Source of the DNA: Oncomelania hupensis
Lineage: Eukaryota; Mollusca; Gastropoda; Littorinimorpha; Pomatiopsidae
Direction: 5' to 3'
Length of the DNA stretch: 64,000 nucleotides
NCBI GenBank assembly: GCA_036898135.1
Contig: CM072527.1
Location: 30,381,555 to 30,445,554 of the forward strand
The number at the start of each line of letters is the position of its first letter. Position 1 is the stretch's first letter. Under the pieces are notes generated by a model. It was not told the origin of the DNA. It was given only the letters and a program-made list of their open reading frames with translations, and searched no databases. Shown here piece after piece: positions 63,489 through 64,000 of the stretch. The position numbers were made by a program, and so were the translations under genes.

Positions 63489-64000
63489 ACTTTCCCTAAA
63501 CTAATCCTGCTTTACTACACGTAACCCTGGTAGATAAAACCACAGACTATTTAGGCCTCAAACGTACTCGCCTTTCCAAAGGTTAAAGTACTATACCGGA
63601 TACGCCTGCGCTCTAGCCCCAAACGGCTATTCTGTCACAGCTATCCTTACGTGAACGGTTATACACTAACAACACGATCACCGACGATAATCCACTACCT
63701 TCCAGATTATCATCCACGCTTAGTCTCCTGGTTAAGTAAAACGTCTAACTTGACCCACATTTACTAACCAGCACTACCAATTACCACAATTGGTTAAACT
63801 GTCAATCGGACACTACCGAATCTGACTTTCAGACCCTCAACTAGAAATAATTCTTGATTAGAGGTTTGACCACACTAAGCAACACAGAGCTAATTTAGGT
63901 TGACCGCCTCACCGATCAATACCTAACCTCTAGCCTGTCTTCGAACAACACTGAAACTACACAATGTTTTCGGAACATCCAACTTACTTAAAGTTTAAGC
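63489..64000 (-). other. Untranslated leader of the second Gypsy element
   Basis: No ORF and no copy of the 3' LTR sequence found here. The primer-binding site and 5' LTR must lie to the right of the window if the element is complete. Confidence 0.6.

Larger units (their letters stand above)
57475..64000 (-). mobile_element. Second Ty3/Gypsy element, Gmr1-type, 5' LTR outside window
   Basis: 3' LTR (57475-58923), polypurine tract (58924-58939), intact Gag-Pol (58971-63488) and a leader of at least 512 bp. Antisense to WDR31. The domain order matches the first element but the protein is clearly different, so this is a separate family. The 5-bp flank at 57470-57474 is CTCAC; its partner lies beyond 64000. 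Confidence 0.9.

Overview
The window is eukaryotic nuclear DNA: split genes with GT-AG introns, long AT-rich introns, many microsatellites and a dense, layered transposon load. SINE, LINE and hAT families of the kinds seen here, together with the invertebrate-like sequences of the two host genes, suggest a lophotrochozoan, most probably a gastropod mollusc. The species is not identified.

Two host genes are supported. PRPF38B, a spliceosomal protein with a PRP38 domain and an RS tail, runs on the minus strand in six coding exons from 38103 down to its stop at 23599. WDR31, a WD40-repeat protein, runs on the plus strand from an ATG at 40956 through exons to 57390 and leaves the window. They are head to head around 40.46-40.96 kb, a compact region with two ETS-like sites. 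A possible third gene is cut by the left edge (1-158, minus).

Layout: 1-19.4 kb is an accessory zone of nested DNA transposons, LINE remains, a solo LTR and simple repeats. 19.4-23.6 kb is intergenic and repeat-rich. 23.6-38.1 kb is PRPF38B; the intron between its exons 3 and 4 (26748-33354) holds a four-layer transposon nest and two piggyBac-like remnants. 41.0-64.0 kb is WDR31, whose introns contain two large antisense Ty3/Gypsy elements (41441-49439 complete, 57475-64000 truncated by the window), two tRNA-derived SINEs, a LINE 3' end and two minisatellites.

The most notable content: (1) both Gypsy elements encode one fused Gag-Pol with integrase upstream of reverse transcriptase, the inverted order of the Gmr1 group; the first looks freshly inserted (equal-length LTRs, 5-bp target duplication, intact ORF) and sits 29 nt from a WDR31 3' splice site. 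(2) A set of CAG/CA-ended TIR elements has target duplications of 5, 6, 7 and 8 bp, several confirmed by unoccupied paralogous copies inside the same window. (3) A TATA-containing retroposon of about 577 bp with a TGTAA tail occurs in full, split and 5'-truncated forms. All boundaries were read by eye; nothing was aligned or searched computationally.
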